A stretch of 35,591 nucleotides of DNA from Anaerolineales bacterium (GTDB lineage Bacteria > Chloroflexota > Anaerolineae > Anaerolineales > Villigracilaceae), in NCBI GenBank assembly GCA_025938055.1, contig JAICQC010000005.1, positions 1-35,591 on the forward strand, in the 5' to 3' direction. Made by a program: the position numbers and the translations under genes. Of this stretch, positions 22,805 to 29,175 are shown piece after piece. Every line of letters starts with the position of its first letter. The stretch's first letter is position 1. A model generated the notes under the pieces. The model was given only the letters and a program-made list of their open reading frames with translations. It did not search any database and was not told the origin of the DNA.

Positions 22805-24292
22805 TTGAAACCTGCACGCACACGTATAGCCCCCTCGCCAACAGGCAGATTTCATGTCGCGAATGCCCGTAACGCGCTTTTTGCTTATCTGGTTGCTCGT
22901 CAAACAGGCGGACAGTTCATCTTGCGCTTTGAGGATACAGATCAGAAACGGTTTGTGCCTGGTTCGGAAGAAGAGATCATCCGCAGTTTGGAATGGCTGG
23001 GTCTTACTCCGGATGAAAGCCCCATACATGGCGGGCAGTATGGTCCCTATCGCCAGACTGAGCGGCGGGAAACGTATCAGCAATATGCAAACGTTCTCGT
23101 CGAGAAGGGCCACGCATACCCGTGTTTCTGCACGCCTGAGCGCCTTGACCAGATGCGCAAAGAGCAGGAAGCGCAGAAGGTAGATCGTGTTCGGTATGAT
23201 GGCCGTTGTCGCCGGCTGGACCCGGATGAAGCTGCTCGCCGTGTCGCCGCGGGCGAAAAGTATGTCATCCGCTTTAAAATGCCTTACGAAGGTACGACGA
23301 TCGCGCATGATCATGTGCGAGGTGATATCGTCACGGAAAATAAATACCTGGATGACTATGTGTTACTAAAGTCCGATGGTCTGCCGACGTATCATCTCGG
23401 TGCGATTGTTGACGATCACGAAATGCAGATCACACATGTAATACGGAGTGCCGAGTGGCTGCCTACCTTTCCCTTGCACGTACAAATTATTCGTGCCTTG
23501 GGCTGGGAGGAGCCGGTCTGGGTTCATCCATCCATATTTCTGAAGCCAAGCGGAAAAGGCAAGATGAGCAAACGCGATAAAGCCGCGGCGATGGAAGGTG
23601 GTCATTCCGCTTTTGTGGGTGATTTCCAAAGTCTGGGCTATATACCCGAAGGTGTTCTGAACTGGATCGCGCTGATGGGCTGGGGGGTTGCTGAAGATGA
23701 TGTCATGACGCTGGCTGACATGATCCGGCGCTTTAGCATTGACAACTTGACTCCCTCTCCAGCCGCGGTTAACTTCCAGAAACTGGATCATTTTAACGGG
23801 ACACATATTCGTCTCCTCGGTGTGGACGAACTGGCGCGTCGGATTAAGCCATATCTTACCGGTGCGGGGCTGGAAGTGGATAATGAGACGCTGCTCAAAG
23901 TCACTCCACTCATCCGCGAGCGGCTCGTCACGCTGGATGACAGCATTGCCTTCGCGGCTTTCTTCTTCAAGGAGAACATCGAGCCGAGCCGTCAAGACCT
24001 AATTGCCAAGGGACTCGACGCGAAACAGTCGGCAGAGGTCGCGCGTAAAGCCTACGGCATTCTCACGTCGCTGCCTGATCTTTCTCACCAGACCGCCGAG
24101 CCGCCCATGCGCGAGTATGTCGAAACATCCGGCTTGAGCGCGAGCCAGGTGTTTGGCATATTGCGCGTCGCGGTAACGGGACAAAAGGTTAGCCCGCCGC
24201 TATTTGAAAGCATGGAAGTGGTTGGGAAGGAAAAAGTTCTGGAGCGCCTTCAAAAGGCGATTCAAATTTTGGAAGAGACAGACTACCCCTGA
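22805..24292 (+). CDS. gltX: Glutamyl-tRNA synthetase
   Basis: GltX (495 residues) charges tRNA-Glu with glutamate. The class I signature 1 reads APSPTGRFHVANARNALF; the HIGH-equivalent is H17-V-A-N20, with alanine where most GltX proteins have glycine. KMSKR is intact at residues 253-257. Zinc-binding residues of the CP1 region are conserved: C107, C109, Y131 and C135. The ELHRSAEW equivalent THVIRSAEWLPTFP is present. The start is TTG at 22805, set by GTGGAGGA ten bases upstream and by the family N-terminus; the in-frame codon at 22775 precedes the ribosome-binding site. Whether it is strictly Glu-specific cannot be judged, but a separate GlnS is encoded nearby. Confidence 0.95.
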   Translation: MKPARTRIAPSPTGRFHVANARNALFAYLVARQTGGQFILRFEDTDQKRFVPGSEEEIIRSLEWLGLTPDESPIHGGQYGPYRQTERRETYQQYANVLVEKGHAYPCFCTPERLDQMRKEQEAQKVDRVRYDGRCRRLDPDEAARRVAAGEKYVIRFKMPYEGTTIAHDHVRGDIVTENKYLDDYVLLKSDGLPTYHLGAIVDDHEMQITHVIRSAEWLPTFPLHVQIIRALGWEEPVWVHPSIFLKPSGKGKMSKRDKAAAMEGGHSAFVGDFQSLGYIPEGVLNWIALMGWGVAEDDVMTLADMIRRFSIDNLTPSPAAVNFQKLDHFNGTHIRLLGVDELARRIKPYLTGAGLEVDNETLLKVTPLIRERLVTLDDSIAFAAFFFKENIEPSRQDLIAKGLDAKQSAEVARKAYGILTSLPDLSHQTAEPPMREYVETSGLSASQVFGILRVAVTGQKVSPPLFESMEVVGKEKVLERLQKAIQILEETDYP

Positions 24293-24298
24293 TGAGAT

Positions 24299-25069
24299 TC
24301 AGGGCAGGCTGTGGATCTCAAAGTAATCAAATGTTGCTGGGCGGTCTTCGCCTCTCATCCGCTGACCCGTTACCAGTCCGATTTGAAGCGGATTTATCTC
24401 TGTGGTGTGGCTGCCGACTATAAACCATACCTTGCCGTTTGTGCTCGCTTCAAAGGTATACGTATTCTCCCTGCGGCTCAAGCGTAGTGAAATAGGATCA
24501 ATACCTCTATACGGCTGCCCAAAATTGGGCTTCACAACAACTCCCTTTTTATAGTACTCCATATATAAACCTGGCCCAACGCAGCCCACTGAATTGCAAT
24601 ACTCACGTCCTGCCTGGACGAAATCTGAATCTGATTCATAGATAATCAGCCCTGCAAACTGATAGTTATCCGTGGGTCTGAATGTGACCTGGGTCTCAAT
24701 TTGAAAGTTACCTTCGGGCGCGGGCCTCAAAAGCACGTTGGAATTTGTGTGTGCCGGGACATAACCACCTTTCACGTTGATCTGCAGCGACCCGGGCACA
24801 TCAGTCAGACTCCAGTGCAGCGGGTCTTCGCGCAGCCAGCTCCACTGTGCATCGAGGCTCTGGCTAAAGTCATCCCGGAAGAATTTTGGATCCCTGGTAG
24901 GTACAGGTGAAGCAGTCGGAGGAACTGGCGTGGCGGTAGGAGAGGAAACAGGTGTCGGCGTGAGCGATGGCTTCGGTATAAAACTCTCAGAGACATCGAA
25001 TGAAGGTTGCGGAATGGAACTACAGGCATAAAGAAGAACGATAAACAATAAGGGGAATGGTTTTCGCAT
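24299..25069 (-). CDS. Lipoprotein with concanavalin-like beta-sandwich (DUF1349-like)
   Basis: This 256-residue protein has a signal peptide with lipobox LLYAC (Cys16), so it should be lipid-anchored outside the cytoplasmic membrane. A Thr/Pro/Ser-rich linker occupies about residues 30-60. The rest resembles a DUF1349/GH43-C2-type concanavalin sandwich: FRDDFSQSLDAQWSWLREDP, GNFQIETQVTFRP, YQFAGLIIYESDSDFVQAG and TYTFEASTNGKVW. Such domains usually bind sugars. Mature cysteines occur as a close pair in EYCNSVGCVG. AGGAGAG precedes the ATG. It converges on gltX with a six-base gap. Function beyond probable carbohydrate binding is unknown. Confidence 0.85.
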   Translation of the reverse strand: MRKPFPLLFIVLLYACSSIPQPSFDVSESFIPKPSLTPTPVSSPTATPVPPTASPVPTRDPKFFRDDFSQSLDAQWSWLREDPLHWSLTDVPGSLQINVKGGYVPAHTNSNVLLRPAPEGNFQIETQVTFRPTDNYQFAGLIIYESDSDFVQAGREYCNSVGCVGPGLYMEYYKKGVVVKPNFGQPYRGIDPISLRLSRRENTYTFEASTNGKVWFIVGSHTTEINPLQIGLVTGQRMRGEDRPATFDYFEIHSLP

Positions 25070-25358
25070 TGCAGAGCTCTCCTGATTCCAGCGGGGTTTT
25101 TATTGTACACCCACGACGTTTAACAGGCGGAATGTATCATTTCTGATTGATTACAAAATAGCAGCCTCACAAACAGCCCTTTGTGTTCCACTTCAGGAAA
25201 TAACATCACTCCGATGTGCTCGTTAAATAAAGCACAACGTGATTCGCTGAGATCCAGTGGGGGTATCTGGTAGTCAGAAGTCAATACGAACTCGATGCTG
25301 GACTCTGAAAGTGGTGACGGCGGAGTGAAACTTTTGACGATATGGGAGAAGGAGATCT
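25070..25358. other. Intergenic region between the lipoprotein and small membrane protein genes
   Basis: This 289-nt AT-richer spacer holds the lipoprotein promoter on the minus strand (TACAAT at 25102-25107, TG immediately before it) and, at its right end, the ribosome-binding site GAGAAGGAGA of the next gene. I see no further gene, RNA or repeat. Confidence 0.45.
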
Positions 25359-25700
25359 ATGGACAGAAAACTAATCTACACATTCAGCTTGATTGGCTTT
25401 TTCCTGATGTGGGGTGTGTTTGGTTTTATCGCGGCGGGACCTCGCGGGGAACTGCCACCACAGGCAACACCTCCACCAGTGGAGAATACTTCTATTGCTC
25501 CGGGCGCTACGGACCCAGTGGGGATCCCTGTCACCGGAGAAGCAGAACCCGTGCTGATGGAGGTCCTGATTTTCTATGGGTTGATCGGGCTTGCAGCCTT
25601 GTTCCTGGTTTTTGGCTTATTGAGTTTTGCAAACAGGTCAACGGCTCCCAATATAGAACACAACAAAGAACCTTCTCCGGGAAAGTCGCGTAAGGAATAA
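25359..25700 (+). CDS. Hypothetical small membrane protein
   Basis: This 113-residue protein is not recognised. It has two hydrophobic segments, about residues 5-26 (IYTFSLIGFFLMWGVFGFIA) and 65-90 (VLIFYGLIGLAALFLVFGLL), joined by a Pro/Thr-rich loop that is probably outside, and a charged C-terminal tail. AAGGAG precedes the ATG. It is followed 29 nt later by a 54-residue membrane protein and the two are probably co-transcribed. Confidence 0.75.
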   Translation: MDRKLIYTFSLIGFFLMWGVFGFIAAGPRGELPPQATPPPVENTSIAPGATDPVGIPVTGEAEPVLMEVLIFYGLIGLAALFLVFGLLSFANRSTAPNIEHNKEPSPGKSRKE

Positions 25701-25729
25701 TTTCCCAATGCAATAGGAGGCATATCCTC

Positions 25730-25894
25730 ATGCTTGAAACGTTGATCGTTGTTCTCCTGATCTTATGGCTGGCAGGCGTTGGCTTGGGGAGAAGGGGACG
25801 AGGTAGAAGGGTAGGCAGGTGGCGAGGCAGCAACCTGATTCACATCTTGTTGGTGATTGTCGTTATTCTGCTGCTGGTCAGATTGATTGGTTAA
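25730..25894 (+). CDS. 54-residue membrane protein resembling the Lmo0937/DUF5670 family
   Basis: This very short gene encodes 54 residues: an N-terminal hydrophobic segment (LETLIVVLLILWLAGVGLG), a central Arg/Gly stretch with nine arginines between residues 21 and 32, and a second hydrophobic segment (LIHILLVIVVILLLVRLIG). The pattern LWLxG ... HILLVIxxxxLLxRLI matches the small Lmo0937-type membrane proteins common in bacteria; the Arg/Gly-rich loop is unusual. A consensus AGGAGG lies 11 bases before the ATG. Function is unknown, with envelope stress suggested for relatives. Confidence 0.75.
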   Translation: MLETLIVVLLILWLAGVGLGRRGRGRRVGRWRGSNLIHILLVIVVILLLVRLIG

Positions 25895-25923
25895 AGAAGC
25901 AACTTCCATTCGGATGCACTACA

Positions 25924-26556
25924 TCAGTCAGTTTTTTCTGCAGTGCGATATTCAATCCTATAAGCAGGGATGGTCACACCGGAGATGGAGACTTTCATTT
26001 CATGCGCCTGGATTCCGCCTCTGGCTGGGATCAGGTCCATGGCTTCCTTGGTGATCAGAATCTCGCCCGCAGCAGCCAGATCCTCCCCGATTTTCGAGGC
26101 GCGGTTGACGGGATCCCCAAAACAATCTTCGTGGCCGATGAGCAGTATTTTGCCGTAATCAATTCCACACGAAATATGGATATCGAGATCGTCTGCGGTC
26201 AATAAGTTCGATGCCTGGAAAGCATGCTGCATGGCAATGGCTGCGTTGACCGCGGAAAGCGAGTCGGGGAAGACCGCCAGGCAATTATCGGCTTCATATT
26301 TGATCATGATGCCGCGAAACGAGTTAACGATTGGTTCGGTTGTCAACTGCATCCGCCGCACCATGGAAAGATAGTGGACAACTCCATACTTACGAGTGAG
26401 CAGGGAAAATCCGGACATATCCAGCACAAAGACCGCGTGCTCCGCGCCATATTCGTTCCACAGCACCCCCTCGATCTTGGCGCGTTCGCTGGCATCGTCC
26501 AGTTGAGAGAAGGTGAGCAAAAGCTCGTGGAATTTTTTAGAAGGATGCGCCGTCAT
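25924..26556 (-). CDS. Class III adenylate/guanylate cyclase-like protein
   Basis: This 210-residue cytoplasmic protein has a short helical N-terminus and one cyclase homology domain. The first metal aspartate is in FVLDMSGFSLLTRKYG and the second in IKYEADNCLAVF, where the usual Gly before Asp is Ala. HISCGIDYGKILLIG and FGDPVNRASKIGEDLAAAG follow. The transition-state asparagine is kept, but the arginine four residues later is lysine (NRASK instead of NRAAR), so activity may be low or altered. The ATG at 26556 is chosen because a TTG at 26571 abuts the glnS hairpin; GAGGG lies close upstream with short spacing. It may share the glnS transcript or be driven separately. Confidence 0.85.
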   Translation of the reverse strand: MTAHPSKKFHELLLTFSQLDDASERAKIEGVLWNEYGAEHAVFVLDMSGFSLLTRKYGVVHYLSMVRRMQLTTEPIVNSFRGIMIKYEADNCLAVFPDSLSAVNAAIAMQHAFQASNLLTADDLDIHISCGIDYGKILLIGHEDCFGDPVNRASKIGEDLAAAGEILITKEAMDLIPARGGIQAHEMKVSISGVTIPAYRIEYRTAEKTD

Positions 26557-26571
26557 AACCCTCTTGAACAA

Positions 26572-26613
26572 AATTCTCCCGCAGGTTGCTTTTTAACAAC
26601 CTGCGGGAGAATT
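26572..26613 (-). terminator. 17-bp perfect hairpin after glnS
   Basis: AATTCTCCCGCAGGTTG (26572-26588) and CAACCTGCGGGAGAATT (26597-26613) match perfectly around an eight-base loop. On the minus strand the last stem bases and following TTG give a weak T-run. It sits between the glnS stop and the cyclase-like start. Confidence 0.75.
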
Positions 26614-26616
26614 CAT

Positions 26617-28302
26617 CTATTTTGATTTCTTCTCTATTTTCGCCCAGGCATCTTTCAGCGAGACTGTCAGGTTGAAAACAGGTTTTTCATCCGTCGAGTC
26701 CTGGTCGGTTGCAAAGTAGCCAAGGCGTTCGAATTGGAAACGGTCACCCGGCTTGGTCTGCGCGAGAAGCGGTTCCACATAGCCGTGCAAGACCTTCAGG
26801 GAGTCAGGATTCAAACACCCCAGGAAGCCTTCTTCACCTTCTTCAGGATCTTCCTTCATGAAGAGACGGTCATACATGCGGAATTCCGCTTCCCTCGCGT
26901 GCTGCGCGGATACCCAGTGGATAGTGGACTTGACCTTGCGACCATCAGGCGAATCGCCACCGCGCGTGGATGGATCATACGTGCCGTGCACTTCCGTCAC
27001 CTGGCCCGCCTCATCCTTGACGACATGTGTACACCTAAAGAAATAAGCGTAGCGCAAACGAACTTCATTGCCCGGATACAGGCGGTAATACTTCGGCGGA
27101 GGCGTTTCGCGGAAGTCATCCTGCTCGATGTAAAGAACCTTCGAGAACGGAATTTTGCGCGTGCCGGCGTCCGGGTCCTCGGGGTTGTTGACCGCAGTCA
27201 GCTCTTCGACCAGATCGTCTGGATAGTTGTCGATCACAAGCTTGAGCGGCTTTGTCACTGCCATGCGTCGCGGCGAATGTTTGTTGAGGTCCTCGCGTAC
27301 GCGGGCCTCCAGGAATGCGATATCGGCGATCACACCGGCATTAGACGTCGCCACCGTTGAGATGCCCATTCTCTGGACAAAGTCGATGATGGCTTCGGCG
27401 GTGTAGCCGCGACGGCGCATCGCGCGCAGCGTGGGCATGCGCGGATCATCCCAGCCACTCACATAATTTTCCTCGACAAGCCGCCGCAGTTTGCGTTTGC
27501 TCATCACGGTGTAATTCAAGTTGAGGCGAGCGAACTCGATCTGCCTGGATTTGAATACTCCCAGTTGTTCATGGAACCAATCGTAGAGCGGACGATGGTC
27601 GCGGTATTCCAGGGAACACAAGGAATGAGTGATTCCCTCCATCGAGTCATTCTGTCCGTGTGCCCAGTCATACAGGGGGTAGATCTTCCATTTGTCTCCC
27701 GTGCGATGATGAGGCGGCTCATGGATGATGCGGTACATCACAGGGTCACGCATATTGAAGTTGGGATGAGCCATGTCGATCTTGGCACGCAGGACGCGCG
27801 AGCCATCGGGAAACTCGCCGTTCTTCATACGCTCCAGCAGTTCCATATTCTCTTCGACACCCCGGTCACGGAATGGAGAGTTCTTACCCGGCTCGGTGAA
27901 GGTGCCGCGGTTGGCGCTCACTTCCTCCGGGCTCTGGTCGTCCACATATGCCTTGCCCTCGCGCACAAGCTTCTGTGCCCATTCGTAGAGCAGATCAAAG
28001 TAATCGGAAGCGTAGGTAATCTCCTTCCATTCGATGCCGAGCCAGCGTGTATCCTCAATGATGGCATCTACAAATTCGGTCTCTTCCTTGGTGGGGTTCG
28101 TGTCATCAAAACGCAGGATCAACTCGCCGTTATTTTCTTTGGCGATCAGGTAATCGATCATCCATGCCTTGACGTGACCAATATGCAGGTAGCCATTCGG
28201 TTCAGGCGGCAGGCGCGTGCGGACGTAGTTGAAGCGCCCCGTGCGCAGGTCTTCCGCGACCGCCTCGCGGATAAAGTCTGTAGGCTTGGTTTCTTCGGTC
28301 AT
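26617..28302 (-). CDS. glnS: Glutaminyl-tRNA synthetase
   Basis: GlnS (561 residues) charges tRNA-Gln directly with glutamine. Signature 1 [16 protein letters not shown] carries HIGH at residues 40-43, and signature 2 is [53 protein letters not shown] and the anticodon-binding half ([20 protein letters not shown]) are typical of GlnS and separate it from GltX. Many bacteria lack GlnS and use Glu-tRNA(Gln) amidation; its presence implies direct charging here. A tRNA-Gln(CUG) gene is 0.6 kb away. No strong ribosome-binding site precedes the ATG. Confidence 0.97.
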   Translation of the reverse strand: MTEETKPTDFIREAVAEDLRTGRFNYVRTRLPPEPNGYLHIGHVKAWMIDYLIAKENNGELILRFDDTNPTKEETEFVDAIIEDTRWLGIEWKEITYASDYFDLLYEWAQKLVREGKAYVDDQSPEEVSANRGTFTEPGKNSPFRDRGVEENMELLERMKNGEFPDGSRVLRAKIDMAHPNFNMRDPVMYRIIHEPPHHRTGDKWKIYPLYDWAHGQNDSMEGITHSLCSLEYRDHRPLYDWFHEQLGVFKSRQIEFARLNLNYTVMSKRKLRRLVEENYVSGWDDPRMPTLRAMRRRGYTAEAIIDFVQRMGISTVATSNAGVIADIAFLEARVREDLNKHSPRRMAVTKPLKLVIDNYPDDLVEELTAVNNPEDPDAGTRKIPFSKVLYIEQDDFRETPPPKYYRLYPGNEVRLRYAYFFRCTHVVKDEAGQVTEVHGTYDPSTRGGDSPDGRKVKSTIHWVSAQHAREAEFRMYDRLFMKEDPEEGEEGFLGCLNPDSLKVLHGYVEPLLAQTKPGDRFQFERLGYFATDQDSTDEKPVFNLTVSLKDAWAKIEKKSK

Positions 28303-28437
28303 GAAAACTCAATTCTGTGATTACAGCGACAAACGGCTTGGTGCCTGTCCTGGAACCAAATGTCAATGCGTATCGTCAATTATTTGTATGAATAGAACAT
28401 ACCTTTTGTCAACCCGCAATTATAACAAAGGGCAAAG

Positions 28438-28443
28438 TATAAT
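28438..28443 (+). promoter_or_regulatory. -10 box for the gene at 28461
   Basis: TATAAT in AAAGTATAATTCG, 17 nt before the ATG, with GGAGG in between. No matching -35 hexamer is obvious. Confidence 0.45.
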
Positions 28444-28460
28444 TCGACGTGGAGGCTATC

Positions 28461-28826
28461 ATGAGCGAATCAAATGACCGTCCCGCGGAGCGGGATCTTC
28501 GACAGGCAGGTTTCCTCGGCACGTATTTCGACCGTGATGGAGTCTTGCGCCTGTCGCGCTGGGCGGATGTAGCTGCCTGGGTGGTGTTGACGATCTACCT
28601 CTTATCCTGGTTGTTCTCGATGCTGTTATTTTTTGGACAATACTTTAGCGGCTTGTATTTCGATAAAGGAGCGACGTTCCTGAATGTATTCAACATGTTC
28701 TCTCCTTATTTGCAGCAGCCATTGCCGGGGATATTCTATTTTTTTGGTTTACAGGGAATATCCAAAGGATTATTGATCTTTCTGGATATGGAAGATAACA
28801 CACGCCGCGGTGCGCGCAGCAAATAG
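28461..28826 (+). CDS. Hypothetical membrane protein
   Basis: This 121-residue protein is not recognised. A hydrophilic N-terminus (about 1-38, with FDRDGVLRLSRWADV) precedes a membrane segment at about 39-62 (WVVLTIYLLSWLFSMLLFFG) and a second hydrophobic stretch near 88-108 (PGIFYFFGLQGISKGLLIFL). The tail is basic. GTGGAGG before the ATG at 28461 fixes the start against the in-frame codon at 28449. It is divergent from glnS and upstream of the tRNA-Gln gene. Confidence 0.75.
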   Translation: MSESNDRPAERDLRQAGFLGTYFDRDGVLRLSRWADVAAWVVLTIYLLSWLFSMLLFFGQYFSGLYFDKGATFLNVFNMFSPYLQQPLPGIFYFFGLQGISKGLLIFLDMEDNTRRGARSK

Positions 28827-28891
28827 GTTTGCGTGCCCTCGATACTGGTGGTACAGACACTGCAAGCAACACCCACAAAGAAGGAGGAAGG

Positions 28892-28900
28892 TGGTAAAAT
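28892..28900 (+). promoter_or_regulatory. Extended -10 promoter of tRNA-Gln
   Basis: TGGTAAAAT is an extended -10 element ending 11 bases before the mature tRNA 5' end. Confidence 0.45.
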
Positions 28901-28911
28901 ACCCGCCGTAT

Positions 28912-28985
28912 TGGGGAGTGGTGTAACGGTAACACGTCACGCTCTGGACGTGAAATTTGAGGTTCGAATCCTTGCTCCCCAGCCA
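28912..28985 (+). tRNA. tRNA-Gln (anticodon CUG)
   Basis: A complete cloverleaf is visible. The acceptor stem TGGGGAG/CTCCCCA has seven pairs, the D stem is GTGT/ACAC, and the anticodon stem TCACG/CGTGA encloses CTCTGGA, giving anticodon CTG. The T arm has the TTCGAAT loop with two G-T wobbles at the base of its stem. The discriminator is G, and CCA is encoded. The 5' TGGGG and the anticodon are typical of tRNA-Gln. It lies near glnS and is followed by a strong hairpin. Confidence 0.95.
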
Positions 28986-28987
28986 AT

Positions 28988-29020
28988 AACCAATTGTCCC
29001 CATTTCGGGGACAATTGGTT
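28988..29020 (+). terminator. Hairpin terminator after tRNA-Gln
   Basis: AACCAATTGTCCCC (28988-29001) and GGGGACAATTGGTT (29007-29020) form a perfect 14-bp stem with a five-base loop, followed by TAATATAAATTT. Confidence 0.8.
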
Positions 29021-29088
29021 TAATATAAATTTATCCAATGTTCTGCCCGGTTATGGAGTTCTTGGCAAGGTTTAACCAGAAAATAAAA

Positions 29089-29094
29089 TATAAT
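29089..29094 (+). promoter_or_regulatory. -10 box for the large surface protein gene
   Basis: TATAAT within AAAATATAATGAATG, 81 nt before the ATG at 29176. TTGGCA at 29062-29067 is a possible -35 but with a long 21-nt spacer. Confidence 0.35.
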
Positions 29095-29175
29095 GAATGT
29101 TGTTAGTCCTGCGATTTGTGAGATCCGGGGACTGCTGATGGGATATGTTCGATTGGAGAGGAGACAGAAGCGTCG

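Noticed and set aside
22752..28320. Shared AATTCTGTGATT upstream of gltX and glnS
   Set aside because: It is only 12 bases long and lies in opposite orientation relative to the two genes, so a common regulatory site is not supported.
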